Source: JBBQYD01 sp942493075
GTDB lineage: Bacteria; Verrucomicrobiota; Verrucomicrobiia; Limisphaerales; UBA8199
Direction: 5' to 3'
Assembly (NCBI GenBank): GCA_942493075.1
Contig: OW818681.1
Location: forward strand, 434,001-498,000
Length of the DNA: 64,000 bases
Position 1 is the stretch's first letter. Each line of letters opens with the position of its first letter. Below are positions 34,982 to 43,997 of the stretch, piece by piece. The notes beneath the pieces are model-generated. The model did no database searches. It was given only the letters and a program-made list of their open reading frames with translations, and was not told where the DNA came from. A program made the translations under genes and the position numbers.

Positions 34982-37612
34982 TTAAGGTTTCAGGGTTCCT
35001 GGAACTTTTTCCCGCCAGTCGTTTTCGAGCATCAGGTCGAAGCGCATATGCTGCTGTTGAAGGCCGAGCTTGAGCTCGCCGACCGAAAGCGCGGTCCGTG
35101 AATACTCGGTCAGGAGTTCAAAGAGCCGTACTTTGTAGTTTGTGTCGTCGTTGCCCTTGAGGTGGAGCCCCTTGGTCTCCAGGACTGAAAAGCGCATTTT
35201 ACCGTCCCCAGCGTCATGGAGGCAGGCCAGAAAATCCGGGTAGACTCGAGTGCGCTGCCACCCCTGCAAATGCCAATCCTGTCTGACGGCGATCCGGTGC
35301 CACCAGCGAACGGCCTTATCGGCATCCAGATACCAGGCCATGTCCTTTTCCAAGCCGTTGAGCTGTTTTTGGTAAACGGGGTGGAAGAAGCTTTTTTCGA
35401 GCGGTTCCCCGCTTTTGTGAAGCAGAACTCTGTCTTCATCGGTGATGTCCAATTCGAGCGTTTCGGCTAATTCCCAATTTAGTTTAGGGTCATTGGACGT
35501 TTCGAGGCGGAAGCTGATCTCGTTGTCAGCGAGCATCTGGCGGAACTGGGCCTCCGCAGCTTGGCTGACTTGCTCTCGTAGGTTTTCTCGCATGGCCTTC
35601 ACCAAAAAGAGCCGGTTGGTGAAGATCCGCTGTTCGGGAATGCCGCGTTTGCGCAAGGCGGCCAGGGTTTCATTGAGGATTCTGGCGCCTTGCCACGGGT
35701 TAGGGATCACATCAAGCAGGAGGCGAATCAGCGCGGGGACGTCGAGTTCAGGTTCGACACCCTCCTCGGTGGTTTCGGTCTTGAGCGCGGCTTGGTCATC
35801 CACGCCCCCCAGGTCTTCGACACTCACGCGAACCAGCGTTCGCTCAAGGGCATCCTTTTCGTCCGGGGTGAAGGTGGCCCGCTTCGTGTAGCTGAAGCTG
35901 GCCCAGTTGAGACGGCTCAGAAGATCGCGGTCGTAGTCGAACTGGCGCCACTCCCCGGTGGCGTAGTGGCGGGAAAGCACGCGGGGCAGGAACACCTTCA
36001 GGTCCTGAAACTCCTTCCGGCGGCGAAGCGTTTCCCGGCGGGAAGCCGCAGCCGCACCCTTACCTGCTGCGCGAACGCTGGCAGCAAGGTCGCCCATGCC
36101 TTCCTCCTCAAGCCCCCGGCGAACGCTGTCAACGGCCGCTTGAACCTCCTGGTCGAAGGTGAAAACGTAGCATTCGTTCAGGGACGGTTGCTCGGTGAGC
36201 CTGGCTTCTGGCTGGCGCAGGATGCGTCCGACCATCTGGGTTAGGGCGGTGGCGGCGGTAGTCTTGGCGAGTACGGTGAGTACGTAAGCGAAGGGACAGT
36301 CCCACCCCTCGCGGAGGGCATCTTTAGTAATGATGTATCGAACGGGGCAAAGATCGGAAAGCAGGTCAACCTTATCGAGTTCGTTCAGTTCGGCGCTTTT
36401 AACCTTTATTTCCTCGGGCTTAGCGCCCAGTTTTTCGACGAGGAACTCCCGCACGTCTTCAGAGTGGATATTTGTCTTATCTCGTTGTTCTTTGCCGGTG
36501 CGTTCGACACGCACCAGCAGGATCGGGCGAATGTAACGACCCTCATTATTCAGGGTCTTGTTGGCGTCCTTTTGAAGGTCGTCGAGCTTTTCCTTGGCCA
36601 CCGACAGCGCGTGTTTCCAATCGGCGCGGCCTTCGTTAATCAGATTGATCGGTAGTTTGATCATCTGTTCATCGCGCAAGGCGGTGCCAGTGACATTCAC
36701 CAGGACATTGCTGACGTATTCCTTGCCGCTGTTGGGCGTGGCCGAAAGCTCCAGGATGAAGCGTGGGTTGTAGCCAGCGATCGTTTCAAGCGCGGTATTG
36801 GAATAAGCCTTGTGGCCCTCGTCAATCAAGACAAGAGGTCGCACCAGTCGGAGAACATTGCCGAGGCTTTGCCTTACAGTGAGGCCACCGATCCGGAATC
36901 CCTCATCGGTCATATCGGCCACGTCAAGGTTTGGAACCTGGCGGAGGAGATCCTTGTTGGCAGCGGCGTCGTCCACGTCGGGGAAGAAGCTGGGGAACTT
37001 GCCGCTGTCCTGGAACATTTTGCGGGCGTCCTTGGATTCTCTTCTGACCGCGCCAGCCTGGAGCATGAGCAGCATAACGCAGAGCTGTTCATCTACGTCC
37101 TGCTTTGTGAATCTGTCGCTTTTTTGAAGCAGGCGCACCCGGCCAGCCGAAGCGCGTTCGAGCATCTGGCGGTATGGGTGCTCGCGATTAGCGAACGCCT
37201 TCCAGGTCTGGGAAAAGATGGCGTCGGACGGAACGATCCAAAGGAGCAGGCCAGTCTGCTTCTTGAAATACTCAGCGTTGATTCGCTCAACACCGATGGT
37301 GCCCAACAGGGTCTTGCCACCGCCCGTGGGAACTTTGAGGCAGATGTTGGGAACCGGCCTGGCAAGGCCGTCCTTGCGCGGAACGTAGGATGGCGCGGTA
37401 GTGCTTCCGTCATCGTTATGAATTAAAGGCAACGAGTGCTCCTGATGCAGGGCATTCCACGTCTCGCGACAATAGTCAGCGGGTTCGGCTTTCTCGCCCT
37501 GGTCAGCGAGGAACCGGGCAACTTTCTCAGCGCGCTCCCGCCGCTCTCCGAGCACCCGTAAGTAGGTGCTCAAGCTTTCGAGCACGTCTGTTTGGTATTC
37601 CTTGAGGTGCAT
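34982..37612 (-). CDS. Type III restriction enzyme Res subunit
   Basis: 876-residue helicase-endonuclease that cuts DNA after two unmethylated sites are sensed. The SF2 helicase motifs are clear: LKVPTGGGKTLLGTIGVER (I), LVLIDEGHKAY (II), FILELSATPNSGKE (III), REGWDCPFAYVLTVL and ALTQMVGRILRQPEA (VI). The C-terminal nuclease part has PDFLACLHDAGDGKMRFSVL, ETKG, the PD-(D/E)xK motif. Its ATG shares one base with the mod stop. Length is normal, with no break seen. Confidence 0.93.
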   Translation of the reverse strand: MHLKEYQTDVLESLSTYLRVLGERRERAEKVARFLADQGEKAEPADYCRETWNALHQEHSLPLIHNDDGSTTAPSYVPRKDGLARPVPNICLKVPTGGGKTLLGTIGVERINAEYFKKQTGLLLWIVPSDAIFSQTWKAFANREHPYRQMLERASAGRVRLLQKSDRFTKQDVDEQLCVMLLMLQAGAVRRESKDARKMFQDSGKFPSFFPDVDDAAANKDLLRQVPNLDVADMTDEGFRIGGLTVRQSLGNVLRLVRPLVLIDEGHKAYSNTALETIAGYNPRFILELSATPNSGKEYVSNVLVNVTGTALRDEQMIKLPINLINEGRADWKHALSVAKEKLDDLQKDANKTLNNEGRYIRPILLVRVERTGKEQRDKTNIHSEDVREFLVEKLGAKPEEIKVKSAELNELDKVDLLSDLCPVRYIITKDALREGWDCPFAYVLTVLAKTTAATALTQMVGRILRQPEARLTEQPSLNECYVFTFDQEVQAAVDSVRRGLEEEGMGDLAASVRAAGKGAAAASRRETLRRRKEFQDLKVFLPRVLSRHYATGEWRQFDYDRDLLSRLNWASFSYTKRATFTPDEKDALERTLVRVSVEDLGGVDDQAALKTETTEEGVEPELDVPALIRLLLDVIPNPWQGARILNETLAALRKRGIPEQRIFTNRLFLVKAMRENLREQVSQAAEAQFRQMLADNEISFRLETSNDPKLNWELAETLELDITDEDRVLLHKSGEPLEKSFFHPVYQKQLNGLEKDMAWYLDADKAVRWWHRIAVRQDWHLQGWQRTRVYPDFLACLHDAGDGKMRFSVLETKGLHLKGNDDTNYKVRLFELLTEYSRTALSVGELKLGLQQQHMRFDLMLENDWREKVPGTLKP

Positions 37613-39339
37613 TAGTCGCCGAGGATGCGATGGATGGCGTACGGAAGCTGGCAGAAGTCAACACCGAGCCGAGAGAGGTCGCGTTGGCTCATGAACTTTG
37701 CGGCAGCGAATATCAGCAACTTCTTTCTGTCAGTATTCGCTGCGACTATCTGGTCCACCAGCCTCTCGGTCAAGGCCGCGTCATTGCTCTGGAGCCACAG
37801 CTTGTCTTGCTTGTAATGCAGGTGCACGCGGTAAACGTCGGTTTCGCCTATGAAGCCCAGCGAGTTGGCCTTCTGTTTAGGGGGCTCGGAGAGAGTACGA
37901 CCCGTGGCCGTGAAAAAGACGTACTTGGCCAGGGCATCGAACGCAGGGATGCCGTCAGCCAGCAGTTTGTCGAGGGACATTTCCGGTCCGAGCGTGGCAA
38001 AGGTGAAGCTGCCGCCAAGACCTTCGGCTTTTTCAGTAGTTTTCTTCTCACCTGTAACAACCAAGGCGCCGTCTTGAACGGACTTGGTTACCTGGTCAAA
38101 ACGACTCCCCTCGAACTTCTCGATGCTTTCGGCCTTTTCGACCAATGCTTGTGCCTTTTCCAGCTTGGACCAGGAGAGCGGTTCGCGGAAGAGTTCGGCC
38201 CGCTGCGTACCTTGGAACTTGTAGCCTTGAATCACGCGGCGAACCCGCTCCGCGGTAAGCTGATCTGCGTAAGGTTCGGCTTCGACCAGGATGAACCTCC
38301 GGTTTCCTCCGTCCTTTCTATTTTGGGCCAGAACGGCGTGGGCTGTGGTGCCACTCCCCGCGAACGAATCCAAGACGATAGAGTCCGGGTTTGATGCTAT
38401 TTCGAGGACGCGGGAGACAAGCCCTGTGGGTTTGGGAGTAACGAACACTTCGTGTTCCGCCCGGTCGCTGAACATGTTCAATAGCTCTGTTTTGGCGTTA
38501 CGAGTGCTTCCGACTTCTTCCCAGTGCCAGATCGTCTGCGGTATAACTCCGTCACGGACCTCGCTCAGGAACCTCTTGATGTTTGGGTCAGCGTTGCCGT
38601 CTGTCCCCCACCAGATCCTATTGTCTGCCACCATTGCCTTGAACTTCTCCTCACTGACACGCCAATACTTGCCTTTCGGAGGACCGGGGATGACACGGCC
38701 CTTGGGAGTGGTAATCGGGTACAGGCCCTTCGAGTAGGCATTCCGTGCGTCCAAGTCGCTGAGCAGCCATGGCCCTCTGGGGTCATTATCCGGATTTCGG
38801 TATCGCGCGAGCATTTCTTTGCTCCGCGGTAGCAGGTTGAGTTGCCGTTTATCCTTGGACTTGGCGTAGATGACGAGGTAGTCGTGATCGACGCTGAAGT
38901 TTTGGGCCGTGTTCTTCGGGCTATCCATCTTGTGCCAGATGCAGGTGGCAAGGAAGTTAGCCTCGCCGAAGACCTCGTCCAGGAGCCCGACTAGGTGGTA
39001 TACCTCGTTATCGTCAATCGTGATGAAGATGACGCCGTCCTCGGCCAGTAGTTCGTGCAGCAACTTTAGCCGTGGCCACATCATGCAAAGCCATTTGTCG
39101 TGCCTCTCCAGGTCCTCTTTGTCTACAGGACTGGCCTTTTTTAACCATTCCCGCATGAGCGGGCTTCTGACATTGTCGTTGTAGCACCACCCCTCTGTTC
39201 CCGTATTATAGGGCGGGTCAATGAAGATGCAGTCCACCTTCCCGGCATAGACGGGCAAGAGCGCCTTTAGGGCATGGAGATTATCGCCATGGATGATCAG
39301 GTTGTCGTCGAGAGAGGGTTTCTCGCCCTTGGCTGGCAA
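37612..39339 (-). CDS. Type III DNA methyltransferase Mod subunit
   Basis: 575-residue adenine methyltransferase of the beta class, which sets the recognition sequence for the complex. DPPYNTG (about residue 41) comes before the SAM motif VLDSFAGSGTTAHAV (about 322), the beta-class order. The only start in frame is a TTG at 39337-39339, just ahead of PAKGEKPSLDDNLIIHGDNL. The frame upstream still reads like Mod protein (FRELVIDAKKS, also LEIPPGLL) back to a TAG at 39403-39405, so the true N-terminus may have been lost. It overlaps res by one base. Confidence 0.9.
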   Translation of the reverse strand: MPAKGEKPSLDDNLIIHGDNLHALKALLPVYAGKVDCIFIDPPYNTGTEGWCYNDNVRSPLMREWLKKASPVDKEDLERHDKWLCMMWPRLKLLHELLAEDGVIFITIDDNEVYHLVGLLDEVFGEANFLATCIWHKMDSPKNTAQNFSVDHDYLVIYAKSKDKRQLNLLPRSKEMLARYRNPDNDPRGPWLLSDLDARNAYSKGLYPITTPKGRVIPGPPKGKYWRVSEEKFKAMVADNRIWWGTDGNADPNIKRFLSEVRDGVIPQTIWHWEEVGSTRNAKTELLNMFSDRAEHEVFVTPKPTGLVSRVLEIASNPDSIVLDSFAGSGTTAHAVLAQNRKDGGNRRFILVEAEPYADQLTAERVRRVIQGYKFQGTQRAELFREPLSWSKLEKAQALVEKAESIEKFEGSRFDQVTKSVQDGALVVTGEKKTTEKAEGLGGSFTFATLGPEMSLDKLLADGIPAFDALAKYVFFTATGRTLSEPPKQKANSLGFIGETDVYRVHLHYKQDKLWLQSNDAALTERLVDQIVAANTDRKKLLIFAAAKFMSQRDLSRLGVDFCQLPYAIHRILGD

Positions 39340-39444
39340 GGACTTCTTGGCGTCAATGACCAGTTCCCGGAACGGTACAGAGAGGAAAAGCGTTAGGACG
39401 TTCTAAAGCAAACCGGGTGGGATTTCGAGTTTTGTTTTACCGCT

Positions 39445-40656
39445 TCATTTGCCCTTCAGAGTGCTCAGTTTGTAGAGATTCGTGCTGTGGAGCCAAAGCG
39501 ATTCCAGTTGCAAGGTCATTCCATTGACCTCAGCTTCGACAAACTGAGCGTTTCGGTCTTCCTGAAGACTTTTTGTCCCTTGGACTTGCCAAGTGACGCG
39601 GAAGCGAGTGTATCCAGGGTTATTTTCGTCGGGACCGCCGCCGACAAATGCGGGTTGGTCCAGGAATACGGTGCTGTCAGGATAGCCGAGTTTCCGAACC
39701 TGCTTTGTTGCGTAGTCTAGTATCTGCTGTTTTGAGTAGCGAACCTTGCCGAAAACCGTACGAAGGTCAATACCGTGCTGGTAAGCATCGCTGTTTCGGC
39801 TGTAGAAGGATGAGATGTAACCGTGTTGGTAGCCAAAGCGATATCCATTCTTCAAGGTGATTGCGCCAGCCAAGCCGCCATCCCGGATGTCCAGCGTGCT
39901 TTCCTTAATATCCGAGTAACGTATGGGGAGCTTGATCGGTAAATCTAGTCGCTTGGCCATGTCGGAGGCTTTTGCACAGACTTCATTCGTTGCCGACACT
40001 CGCTGGCTCTCAGAAAGGAGTTCCAGCTTGGATTGCTCGACCGGTGGAGAGGACGTTGGCTTCTGCTGGATAATAGGTGGTTGCGGAATGTTCGGCTGCT
40101 TTCGGTCGAACTCAGAGCCAAGAAGCCAATACATCTCGCAACGCTTCGCATCTGTATTGATTTCGATCTCGGCGATTGTCTTTCGACCGTCTAAGGCGAT
40201 TCTTTGCCAAGTGACCCGGAAACGAGGCACGACTTTTGGTTGGTCTTGAATAGCGGTTCTGGGTTCCTCCACGGTTGGTTTGGTTTTTAACCAGGAGGGA
40301 CTGTAACCAAGCTTGCGAACTGTCTGACGCGCCATCTCAACAGCCTCGCCTTCTTTCATGCACCTCGTCCCATAAAAGCGCGGAACCTCATGAGGGTCTT
40401 GCAGGTGAAAATAGCAATCGGGACTTTCCATCATGTCAACGTGGCCGTCATTAAACCAGAACTTGTAACCATTGGTTAGCGTCACCCACCCCCCGACTGA
40501 TCCCTTCCTTGGGTCGCAGACAAAATGCTGGACATGGGCGGCCTGGACCGGTCGAAGAACCGGCAGGTCCAGGTTCTTGGTAACCTCCGTGACATGAGGT
40601 AACACGGCCATCAATACCGCGTTGGAGTACGCGGCTGTCATTTGAATCAGTTCCAT
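39445..40656 (-). CDS. Hypothetical protein with an internal domain duplication
   Basis: 403 residues built of two related halves (about 20-185 and 215-395). Each has a WVTLTNGYKFWFNDGHVDMM / AITLKNGYRFGYQHGYISSF strand pair, an AxxTVRKLGY / ATKQVRKLGYPDS helix and a PRFRVTWQ / TRFRVTWQ strand followed by AEIEINT / VEAEVNG. A Pro-rich linker (IPQPPIIQQKPTSSPPVEQS) joins them. No signal peptide is evident. No family is recognised. It lies upstream of mod on the same strand with a 105-base gap. Confidence 0.72.
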   Translation of the reverse strand: MELIQMTAAYSNAVLMAVLPHVTEVTKNLDLPVLRPVQAAHVQHFVCDPRKGSVGGWVTLTNGYKFWFNDGHVDMMESPDCYFHLQDPHEVPRFYGTRCMKEGEAVEMARQTVRKLGYSPSWLKTKPTVEEPRTAIQDQPKVVPRFRVTWQRIALDGRKTIAEIEINTDAKRCEMYWLLGSEFDRKQPNIPQPPIIQQKPTSSPPVEQSKLELLSESQRVSATNEVCAKASDMAKRLDLPIKLPIRYSDIKESTLDIRDGGLAGAITLKNGYRFGYQHGYISSFYSRNSDAYQHGIDLRTVFGKVRYSKQQILDYATKQVRKLGYPDSTVFLDQPAFVGGGPDENNPGYTRFRVTWQVQGTKSLQEDRNAQFVEAEVNGMTLQLESLWLHSTNLYKLSTLKGK

Positions 40657-40994
40657 CGCTACGGTCTTGGGATATCGTAACTGTAGTTATGAGCATTGTA
40701 TCGCATCTCGTCGTAACCGATCCTCACCTGGTCGTCGCCAGGCCAGTAGATGGCATTCTTTTTTGGACCACGTTTCAGTTACCCGAAGTTCTTCTGCGAC
40801 TCGCGTGTCGAGGCGGTACCAGGATGGACTTCAAATGAAGTGTTAGTTCTTGGCAGGATATCCAACCTCACGCAATCCAAACGCATATGCCAAGCACGAT
40901 TCTCGCTCTCGGCAGACAAAAGAACCGATCCTGTGTTTATCATCTTGCGCTACAAGCGCAAGATTTTTGGCGTGGAATAGAGTAGCCTTTACCC
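40657..40994. other. Intergenic stretch without a recognised feature
   Basis: About 340 bases between divergent genes. It must hold promoters for both, but none could be picked with confidence. One inverted pair, ATCTTGCGCTAC/AGCGCAAGAT, lies near 40944-40962 just before the DUF433 gene and could be an operator. Confidence 0.4.
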
Positions 40995-41219
40995 ATGAAC
41001 GAACGGATAGTGATATCGCCGGACGTCTGTAACGGCAGGCCGGTCATTCGCGGCACACGAATCGCCGTCCAAACTGTTCTTGAATTCTTGGCTGCAGGGG
41101 ATTCAATCGAAGATGTGTTACGGGAGTATCCAGGACTTACACGTGCTGACGTCCAAGCATGTCTTGATTGGGCCTCACAATTGATGGGCAACCGTTACTG
41201 CGTGGATCGTGTGGAATGA
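40995..41219 (+). CDS. DUF433 antitoxin-like protein
   Basis: 74-residue DUF433 protein, a small winged-helix-like domain found as the antitoxin partner of DUF5615 PIN-like toxins. Diagnostic stretches are RIVISPDVCNGRPVIRGTRI, TVLEFLAAGDSIEDVLREYP and LTRADVQACLDWAS. Its stop overlaps the next start (ATGA), the usual arrangement of such pairs. It probably binds the promoter and neutralises the toxin; here the toxin is broken. Confidence 0.85.
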   Translation: MNERIVISPDVCNGRPVIRGTRIAVQTVLEFLAAGDSIEDVLREYPGLTRADVQACLDWASQLMGNRYCVDRVE

Positions 41220-41305
41220 AAGGCTTCCTTCTGGATGAGAATCTGCCTTCCAGGCTTAGGTTCTCGCCCAGCCTGCCATTATTTTCCGCGTTAAGATCGG
41301 CTTGA
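41216..41305 (+). pseudogene. Truncated DUF5615 (PIN-like) toxin
   Basis: The ATG overlaps the DUF433 stop, and the first residues MKGFLLDENLPSRLRFSPSL match the start of DUF5615 proteins, with the metal-binding Asp and Glu of LLDENLP. The frame stops after 29 codons, where the family is about 110-120 residues, and the next bases hold no good continuation beyond a short scrap. The toxin is therefore almost certainly inactive. Confidence 0.75.
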
Positions 41306-41378
41306 GTCGATCAAATAGACACGATCTTCCCGTCGGCCCTTGACGTCAGCCTGGTTGGTGTCATGGTCTTGCTCGATC

Positions 41379-43373
41379 ATGACGAATCAGAGCAAGAGCT
41401 GTACGCTCTTTTTGTGTCTAGCAGTTTTCACCGGGCTTTTGGCGGTGACTTCCTTTGCGGCTGTTCCGGCCGGACAGTTGGTGCTTTGGGGTGGGACCAG
41501 CAGTTCCAGCGTTCCGCTCGGCACAACTTATAAACGCGTGTCTGCTAGTTTTGACCATAGCCTTGCCATGACGGATCGGGGAACAGTCGTAGCTTGGGGG
41601 AACAATTACGATCTGCAATCGGTGATTCCGGACAGATTGGCTCAAGTGGCGGCGGTCGAGCCGGGTATTTTCTATAGCCTGGCACTGATGAGCAACGGAA
41701 CCGTAACGGCATGGGGCGAGGCGCCCGTGACGCCACCCGATACAACGAATATTGCGGCGATTTCCGCCAATGATCATGTGCTGGCGCTACGTCACGATGG
41801 GACCATCCTTAGCTGGGGCGATGATCGAACTGGCGCCACTACGGTGCCTGCGGGGTTGAACGGGGTGAGGGCCGTTGAAGCAGGCGGAGGCTGCATGTGT
41901 TTTCCTCCACACGCGTTCAGCCTCGCGCTGTTGAGCAATGGAACAGTAGTCGCGTGGGGAGATAATTCTTCCGGACAAACCAATGTGCCTGCGGGTCTCA
42001 CCAACGTGATTGCGATTTCAGCAGGCTACGGGCCTATCGATGCCTGTCTGGCGTTGAAGAGCGACGGCACGCTCGTGGGGTGGGGAGGGGCATTGATTGG
42101 CCAGGACGAAGCGCTTGCATCAGCCACCAACATCACTGCGATTTCGGTCGGCTCAGATCACGCGATGGCGTTGCGGTCCGATGGCACAGTGCTCGCCTGG
42201 GGCGGCAACGCATCCAGGCAGGCTACTGTGCCTTCTGAGTTGAGGGATGTTGTTTTCATCGCTGCTGGGAATGGCTTCAGCCTGGCGCTGCAGCGTGATG
42301 GCAGTCTCGTTGGTTGGGGAGCAAACAATTCCGGGCAGATCATGATTCCCGGGGCGCTCCGAGACGTCGTTGGATTGGCAGGCGGCAGCTACGACTCCTT
42401 GATCCTGCGCAAGGACGGAACCGTGAGTGCCTTTGGGTTTACCGGAAACTCCAAAGTCCCGCCCGGGCTGAGTAATGTGGTGGCAATCGGCGCTTATGAC
42501 CTCCAGAGCCTGGCCGTCCAAGCGGACGGTAACGTTATCTCTTGGGGATACACAAATGTAGCTCCGGACTTGTCCAACGTCACGGCGGTGGCTGTCGGCT
42601 GCAATCACAGTCTGGCATTGCATCAGGATGGCACGCTCACGTCCTGGAACGACGGCTATTTCGATTACGGGCAATCGTCGATCCCCGCATCCGCGACCAA
42701 CGTGGCTTCGGTCGCAGCCGGATGTGCCCATAGCCTGGCTCTGTTAAACGATGGCTCCGTTTTGGCCTGGGGCGCTGGCCAAACCAACGGAGATTGGCCG
42801 CATTACAATCAATCGGTGGTGCCGCCGGATGCTACGAACATCAGCGCTATTTCGGCTGGCGGATACCACAACCTGGCCCTGCGAAACGATGGGACAGTTC
42901 TGGCATGGGGCGCCAATGAACATGGCCAATCCGACGTTCCGGCTGGGCTCAGCAACGTGGTGGCGATTTCGGCTGGTTACTCCCATAGCCTGGCGTTGTT
43001 GGGAAATGGTACGGTGACCGGTTGGGGGGCAAGTGATTCGCTGGCGGAATCCGCTCCGTCAGGCCTCAGCAACGTCGTATCCATCGCAGCAGGGAGTGGC
43101 CAGAGCCTGGCCATCACAGCAGAGCCTCAGGTGCTCTCCCTCTCCCGGACCAGCCAGAACATGGTAATCGAGTTTCAAACGTTCCTGGAGCGTTCCTACG
43201 CGATCCAGAGGGCTACCAGCCTAAGCAGCAGATGGATCGATTTGCCGGGGGGCGTAAAACCCGGCACTGGCCGACCGATTGTCGTTCTCGATCCACTTGA
43301 GGATGGGGCACAACGCTTCTACCGCCTGCGCGAGATTTCGGATGGAGCCGGGCTCGTTCCTAGCTCGAAATGA
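41379..43373 (+). CDS. Secreted RCC1-repeat beta-propeller protein
   Basis: 664 residues. A signal peptide (MTNQSKSCTLFLCLAVFTGL, cut near SFAAVPA) is followed by about a dozen RCC1-type units, each with SLAL..DGTV.AWG......VP.GL.NV.AI.AG. The units around residues 45-580 keep the pattern HSLAL, GTVLAWGANEHGQSDVPAGL, SNVVAISAG. The C-terminal 70 residues form a separate module ending RFYRLREIS, a common C-terminus of secreted proteins in this group (compare the subtilase ending RRFYRVRAF). The TTG at 41340 is rejected because ATG 41379 gives a standard signal peptide. Role probably binding at the cell surface or outside. Confidence 0.85.
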   Translation: MTNQSKSCTLFLCLAVFTGLLAVTSFAAVPAGQLVLWGGTSSSSVPLGTTYKRVSASFDHSLAMTDRGTVVAWGNNYDLQSVIPDRLAQVAAVEPGIFYSLALMSNGTVTAWGEAPVTPPDTTNIAAISANDHVLALRHDGTILSWGDDRTGATTVPAGLNGVRAVEAGGGCMCFPPHAFSLALLSNGTVVAWGDNSSGQTNVPAGLTNVIAISAGYGPIDACLALKSDGTLVGWGGALIGQDEALASATNITAISVGSDHAMALRSDGTVLAWGGNASRQATVPSELRDVVFIAAGNGFSLALQRDGSLVGWGANNSGQIMIPGALRDVVGLAGGSYDSLILRKDGTVSAFGFTGNSKVPPGLSNVVAIGAYDLQSLAVQADGNVISWGYTNVAPDLSNVTAVAVGCNHSLALHQDGTLTSWNDGYFDYGQSSIPASATNVASVAAGCAHSLALLNDGSVLAWGAGQTNGDWPHYNQSVVPPDATNISAISAGGYHNLALRNDGTVLAWGANEHGQSDVPAGLSNVVAISAGYSHSLALLGNGTVTGWGASDSLAESAPSGLSNVVSIAAGSGQSLAITAEPQVLSLSRTSQNMVIEFQTFLERSYAIQRATSLSSRWIDLPGGVKPGTGRPIVVLDPLEDGAQRFYRLREISDGAGLVPSSK

Positions 43374-43997
43374 CCAACGCCGCACATTGAGTCCCCGCAG
43401 AACCGCCCGAATACCTCCAGTTGGGCAGTGGCAGGATCTCTGAATGATATCTGCGGCAAGGTGTTTGTGGAAGCTGCACAATCCCAAGGATTTGCCCGTT
43501 TTTGGGGGCGGCTGGGGACACAGGTGTCACTTCCAATCTGGCTCATTCCAATTCGACCCTCAAAAACCCCAATAAAAGGGGCAGGTGTCAGAGTGTCACA
43601 TAGCCTATATAGAGATAGTGACACTAAGAGAGAACACCGAAGCAAGGGAAAGGAGCACCCTGCACAGGTTCCGGGTGCCCTTTACCCTTGCTGCGTAGGT
43701 GATGGAACCATTTTGGGTAGGGCGGCATTGCCAAGGCCGCCGATCTTCCCGCAGCGGGGGAGAAAGAGTTTCACGCGGAGCCGCGGAGAACGCGGAGGCA
43801 CCTTGCGGTGCGGCGATCAGAGAAGGAGGTCGGAAGCCGGATGTCAGTGGTCTGTTCCTGGGGCGAGGCAAAGTAGAAGAGCCGTCCCGGCGCCGAGACG
43901 GCCCTTACAGGCCGCGTGCCAGGGAACGAGGCACGTTTCCGCCGGAACCCTTGATTTCAGGCTTTACAGCAGGGCTGGTATAGTCAATTAAAATAGT
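43374..43997. other. Intergenic region with inverted GTGTCAC repeats
   Basis: About 620 bases with no convincing gene. It contains GGGGACACAGGTGTCACTTCC (43509-43529, with a 14-base ACAGGTGTCA-type core), GGTGTCAGAGTGTCACATAG and an opposed ATAGTGACACT near 43580-43625, GCGGAGCCGCGGAGAACGCG near 43778, and a GCCGTC/GACGGC pair near 43880-43905. These look like remnants of mobile or REP-type repeats. No transposase is present. Confidence 0.5.

Noticed and set aside
43428..43991. Plus-strand frame of 187 codons before the TonB receptor
   Set aside because: Runs through GTGTCAC words and GC-rich repeat pieces; no conserved pattern.
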